From NCBI GenBank assembly GCA_965248235.1, contig CBDFIU010000002.1, forward strand, positions 62,001 through 126,000: DNA of 64,000 nt, in the 5' to 3' direction. Both the position numbers and the translations under genes were made by a program. Below, piece by piece: positions 60,974-64,000 of the stretch; the first letter of the stretch is position 1; each line of letters opens with the position of its first letter. The DNA is from UBA6623 sp965248235 (lineage in GTDB: Bacteria; Acidobacteriota; Terriglobia; Bryobacterales; UBA6623). Below the pieces are notes generated by a model. That model did no database searches. It was not told the origin of the DNA and was given only the letters and a program-made list of their open reading frames with translations.

Positions 60974-61639
60974 ATGGGTAAAGACTGGCGAGATTGGGTC
61001 GGTTCGGTTTTCGTCATGGCCGTCATCGCGGCGTTGGTCTACGCCGGGGTCGGCTACGTTGCCGAGTGGGTCAACCCGCGGCTCAAGGCTCCCCGGCGGC
61101 AAGAGCGCGCCATCCATCCCGACCTCCACGTCTTCCACCCGAAATCGTATGTCAGCAGCGCCGCCTCGGCCGAGAAGCTGATCGGCAGGCCGCTGTGGGT
61201 CAAGGAGGGTTACCGTCGGCTCTACGGTGCGGGAGAGCAAACCTTCGAACCTCTCGAAAAGATCATCCCGACCGGCGTGCGACGGGAGGGAGAAGATACG
61301 TTCCTGGAATTCGAAAAGGCCGGTCGCTTGTACACCTCCCAGATCGGGACCGGCGAACTCTTCTATGTCGACGAGATTTTTCTGATCGAGGACCCCCGTA
61401 AACTCTTCGATCATTGGACGGCGGAAGACTGGAAAAAGGTCGACGCTCATCAAGTCGATCTGGGAATGACGGAATACCAAGCGGCCTTTGCCCTGGGCGC
61501 CGGACGCCTGGGACGTTACTCGCCCGGCGGGGCGATGCGGATCGTTGACTACACTCTGCGGCAGTCGGCCGGACTGCCCGCTGTGCGGGTGACTTTCGAA
61601 GACGGCTTCGTCACCAAGATCGAGCCAATGGGGCGGTGA
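60974..61639 (+). CDS. Membrane-anchored protein of unknown function
   Basis: 221 residues from ATG 60974. An N-terminal transmembrane helix (~11-30 VFVMAVIAALVYAGVGYVAE) anchors a soluble domain likely outside the cytoplasm. EKLIGRPLWVKEGYRRLYG and FEPLEKIIPTGVRREGE precede a region (VDLGMTEYQAAFALGAGRLG) that recalls the GMt..qv...lG pattern of SmpA/OmlA-like domains, a weak resemblance. It lies between ubiE and nrdR on the same strand. Family not recognised. Confidence 0.65.
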   Translation: MGKDWRDWVGSVFVMAVIAALVYAGVGYVAEWVNPRLKAPRRQERAIHPDLHVFHPKSYVSSAASAEKLIGRPLWVKEGYRRLYGAGEQTFEPLEKIIPTGVRREGEDTFLEFEKAGRLYTSQIGTGELFYVDEIFLIEDPRKLFDHWTAEDWKKVDAHQVDLGMTEYQAAFALGAGRLGRYSPGGAMRIVDYTLRQSAGLPAVRVTFEDGFVTKIEPMGR

Positions 61640-61722
61640 GAGCTCAGCTTGGGCTTTCCAGGCGGGTCCTGCTATCCTACTCCCGACAATATGCGGTATT
61701 CAGACAGGCCGACAGGGTAGAT

Positions 61723-62187
61723 ATGTTGTGTCCGTTTTGTGGTCATTCGGCCGACAAGGTTGTCGATTCGCGTGAAAGCAAGCAGGCTGACTCGATTCGC
61801 CGGCGGCGCGAATGCTTGCATTGCGAACAGCGCTTCACGACCTACGAGCGCATCGATGAGATCCCCTACATGGTCGTCAAGAAGGACGGCCGGAGGGAGA
61901 AGTTCGATCGCCAGAAAGTCCTCAACGGTTTGTTGCGGGCCTGCGAGAAACGGCCGGTCGGCATGGGGCAGTTGGAAACGCTGGTTAATGCCGCCGAAGC
62001 GCTTGTATTGGACACGCCCGAGAGGGAATGCGCGACCTCCCGAGTGGGCGAGCTGTTGATGGATCGGCTACGCCAGATCGACAAGGTGGCCTATGTCCGT
62101 TTTGCGTCGGTCTACCGCGATTTTCAGGACGAAGCAGAATTCCTGTCCGAGCTTACCGATCTCATTAAGGGTAGAAAGTCCCAATAA
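61723..62187 (+). CDS. nrdR: Transcriptional repressor NrdR
   Basis: 154 residues from ATG 61723 (frame open to 61636, but this is the family start MLCPFCGHSADKVVDSRESK). An N-terminal zinc ribbon with CPFCG and CLHCEQRFTTYE is followed by the ATP-cone (PYMVVKKDGRREKFDRQKVL to VAYVRFASVYRDFQD). It represses ribonucleotide reductase genes in response to ATP/dATP. Length is exactly that of the family. Confidence 0.96.
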   Translation: MLCPFCGHSADKVVDSRESKQADSIRRRRECLHCEQRFTTYERIDEIPYMVVKKDGRREKFDRQKVLNGLLRACEKRPVGMGQLETLVNAAEALVLDTPERECATSRVGELLMDRLRQIDKVAYVRFASVYRDFQDEAEFLSELTDLIKGRKSQ

Positions 62188-62307
62188 GTGAATGAGATCG
62201 GATAATTTTTTCGGCGGCCGGAAGGCCTCGTGCCGGCGTTCATAGGCCCCCTCGCGCCGATGGTTCTAGTACTACTACCGCCAGGTGTTTTAGTGTGAAT
62301 TTTCCTA

Positions 62308-62336
62308 TTGCAATTAGTGGAATTTTGAAAGATACT
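62308..62336 (+). promoter_or_regulatory. Probable sigma-70 promoter for rpoD
   Basis: TTGCAA (62308-62313) and GATACT (62331-62336) are spaced exactly 17 nt in a markedly AT-rich patch. Transcription would start near 62343, giving a leader of about 275 nt. Confidence 0.45.
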
Positions 62337-62353
62337 ATATACGTAAAGCCCTA

Positions 62354-62385
62354 CGGGTGAGTCGGGAAGAAGTATTTCTCACCCG
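62354..62385 (+). promoter_or_regulatory. Hairpin in the rpoD leader
   Basis: Perfect 8-bp stem CGGGTGAG (62354-62361) / CTCACCCG (62378-62385) with a 16-nt loop, about 10 nt after the predicted transcription start. Could affect leader stability; no known riboswitch class recognised. Confidence 0.35.
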
Positions 62386-62618
62386 GGTCCATGAGGCGGC
62401 GAATCGGCACCCCAATCCCAAACGGACCGAAAGTGTCCAGGGAATCCGTCCTGCTCAGGAACAGCCGATTCCGCGCGACCCGGCAACATGTGTATTCGGA
62501 CAGCCCTGTTTCACGACTCGGCTACCGACGTATCGTGGAACCGAAAAGGTCGATTGCCTAAACCAGAAACAGCAATGGATTGCTGCGCCGCAGCCAACCC
62601 TTGAGTCCGGGAGGTCGT

Positions 62619-64000
62619 GTGGATCAGTTTGACGAGCAGTTTGTCGAAGCGGCGGAGACGGCCGCCCCTTTCCGAGACGGGTCCCCGTTTGTCAGCCCGA
62701 GAAACGGCGATTCCGCCGACAGCCCCGAAACCGCGCCGGCGACGGAAGACACCGCCATCTATACGGATGATCCGGTTCGCGTCTACTTGCGGGAGATGGG
62801 ATCGGTTCCGTTATTGACCCGCCAGGGCGAAGTGGATTTGGCCCGCCGCATGGAACGCGGCAAGAACCAAGTCTACCGCGCGCTGACGCGGTCGCGCCTC
62901 ATTATCGAGGCTATTCTCGAAAAACACGAGGACATTAAGAAGGTCGACCGTATGGTCGATTCGATGTGCGTGATCGGGGACTACGAAGAAGGTTCACCCC
63001 AAAGGACGAGGAAGAGAAACCAAATTCGTCAGAAATTCGCCAAGGTTTCCCGCTGCGCCAAGCAAGCCCACAACACGTCGATCAAGCTTGAGAAAACGCC
63101 CAAACGGAACGTTCACGTTCGTCGCCGCATGGAGTGGAAATTGAGCCGCCAACGGATCAAGCTTTCCGCGGCGATCCAGGATATCCCCTTCCGACCGGCG
63201 AGCTGGGAGATTTTCGATCGGCGGCTGCGCGGCGTCAAGATGGAGATCGAGCCCTTAGCGCGAGAGCTGAGAGTACTGCAGCTGCGATCCCGTGAGGTGC
63301 GTTCGTCGGAGACGACGGCCGCGATTCGGGAAGTGCGGCGTGAAATGCGGCGGGCTGAAGAGAAATACGGCGTTGACTGGGCTCACTTGGAGACTACGGT
63401 TCGCCGCGTGGACCGCGGGGAAGACGAGGCGGAGCGAGCCAAGAAAGCTCTTGTTGAAGCCAACCTTCGGCTGGTGGTTTCGGTGGCGAAAAAGTACGTC
63501 AATCGCGGCCTGCATCTGTTGGATTTGATCCAAGAGGGCAATATCGGCCTGATGCGGGCGGCCGAGAAATTCGAATATCAGCGCGGCTACAAGTTTTCGA
63601 CCTACGCCACTTGGTGGATCCGGCAGGCGATCACCAGAGCCATCGCCGATCAATCGCGCACGATTCGTATTCCCGTTCATATGAACGAGAGCATGAACAA
63701 GTTTTTGCGGGCGTCGCGTGAACTGGAAAAGGAAAATGGGCGCACGCCGAGCAATGAAGAAATCGGCGACCGCATGGAAATCTCCGCCGAGAAGGTCCAG
63801 AAGCTCAAGACCATCTCGCGCGATCCGGTGTCGCTCGAAACGCCGGTCGGCCGTGACGGTGAGTCGGCGCTGGGCGATCTGCTCGAGGACCGCTGGGTAC
63901 GTTCACCGATCGAGTCGGTTGTCGATTCGAGCGTCCACGAAGAAACCGCCGACGTTCTCAAGACCTTGTCTCCCAAGGAAGAGAAAGTCATTCGCATGCG
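62619..64000 (+). CDS. rpoD: Primary RNA polymerase sigma factor RpoD (3' end outside window)
   Basis: GTG 62619 starts VDQFDEQFVEAAETA; GGGAGG lies just upstream (62609-62614). 460 codons are visible and the frame is open to the window end. Region 1.2 is DPVRVYLREMGSVPLLTRQG (~residues 50-69). A long basic non-conserved region follows (~100-230). Region 2 has ANLRLVVSVAKKYVNRGLHL, LDLIQEGNIGLMRAAEKFEY and GYKFSTYATWWIRQAITRAI. Region 3 has RTIRIPVHMNESMNKFLRAS and VSLETPVGRDGESALGDLLE. Region 4 begins at KTLSPKEEKVIRM. The sequence style points to Acidobacteriota or relatives. Confidence 0.95.
   Translation, partial: MDQFDEQFVEAAETAAPFRDGSPFVSPRNGDSADSPETAPATEDTAIYTDDPVRVYLREMGSVPLLTRQGEVDLARRMERGKNQVYRALTRSRLIIEAILEKHEDIKKVDRMVDSMCVIGDYEEGSPQRTRKRNQIRQKFAKVSRCAKQAHNTSIKLEKTPKRNVHVRRRMEWKLSRQRIKLSAAIQDIPFRPASWEIFDRRLRGVKMEIEPLARELRVLQLRSREVRSSETTAAIREVRREMRRAEEKYGVDWAHLETTVRRVDRGEDEAERAKKALVEANLRLVVSVAKKYVNRGLHLLDLIQEGNIGLMRAAEKFEYQRGYKFSTYATWWIRQAITRAIADQSRTIRIPVHMNESMNKFLRASRELEKENGRTPSNEEIGDRMEISAEKVQKLKTISRDPVSLETPVGRDGESALGDLLEDRWVRSPIESVVDSSVHEETADVLKTLSPKEEKVIRM

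Larger units (their letters stand above)
62188..62618. other. Gap: upstream region of rpoD with promoter and leader hairpin
   Basis: 431 bases. A frame from GTG 62357 is not supported as a gene. The gap holds a plausible promoter (62308-62336) and a leader hairpin (62354-62385). The first ~100 bases after nrdR show nothing firm. Confidence 0.5.

Noticed and set aside
62357..62632. Frame from GTG 62357 before rpoD
   Set aside because: It overlaps the predicted leader and the rpoD start, has no ribosome site, and its sequence resembles no family.
1..64000. CRISPR array
   Set aside because: No series of regularly spaced short direct repeats with unique spacers was seen; the only tandem repeats are the acidic toxin repeat and the 23-nt pair at 57001-57048.

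Overview
The window is GC-rich bacterial chromosome. It carries many sulfatases, Tat-exported Gfo/Idh/MocA-type dehydrogenases, an ECF sigma factor next to a TPR serine/threonine kinase, an nrdR-rpoD pair and an extracellular contractile injection system (eCIS) cargo locus. The RpoD sequence and the style of these families look most like Acidobacteriota. That is inference; other sulfatase-rich phyla such as Planctomycetota cannot be excluded.

Layout. 1-11.5 kb is the end of an eCIS or phage-tail-like locus: two beta-helix fibre-like proteins, a GNAT protein, a giant two-DUF4157 toxin with a C-terminal HNH-like domain followed directly by a SUFU-type immunity gene, and a convergent PAAR-like spike protein. 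A tRNA-Pro(GGG) lies at 11.8 kb. 12-18.5 kb holds a lipoprotein sulfatase fused by a deletion scar to a headless Gfo/Idh oxidoreductase, an IS110-family element inserted in a dispersed repeat, and an intact Tat-type oxidoreductase. 18.9-25.4 kb has two IS1595 copies, one splitting a membrane-protein gene at codon 6, an M48-like peptidase, a gutted FHA-GAF-sigma54 regulator and two small secreted proteins. 25.7-41.4 kb is mostly metabolic: an enolase-superfamily remnant, an RluB-type pseudouridine synthase, a fused CoA-binding/amidohydrolase protein, an RRM protein, two sulfatases, an AIM24 protein, a CDF transporter, two dehydrogenases, a peroxiredoxin, and an ECF sigma factor with a TPR kinase. 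41.5-48.9 kb is a damaged island: a truncated chemotaxis receptor abutting a Mu-like prophage fragment, two more IS1595 copies and an AAA ATPase remnant. 48.9-64 kb is mostly housekeeping: AI-2E-type transporter, HtrA/DegP protease, a 2TM protein with a proline-rich micro-ORF, two glycosyltransferases, methylmalonate-semialdehyde dehydrogenase, a nonsense-mutated nucleotide-transporter-like gene, aroB, ubiE, nrdR and the start of rpoD.

The most notable points are as follows. (1) The peroxiredoxin at 34.5-35.0 kb has an in-frame TGA exactly at the peroxidatic cysteine of its PxxxTxxC motif, followed at the right distance by a compact hairpin with a G-first apical loop. It reads as a selenoprotein that ordinary gene calling splits in two. 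(2) The eCIS toxin-immunity module. (3) A window-wide pattern of genes in which only the two ends survive around a missing middle, plus single-base indels, many of them at homopolymers. This means either active gene decay or assembly and sequencing artefacts. (4) Four near-identical IS1595 copies, each with a perfect 8-bp target duplication, which allow the pre-insertion genes to be reconstructed.
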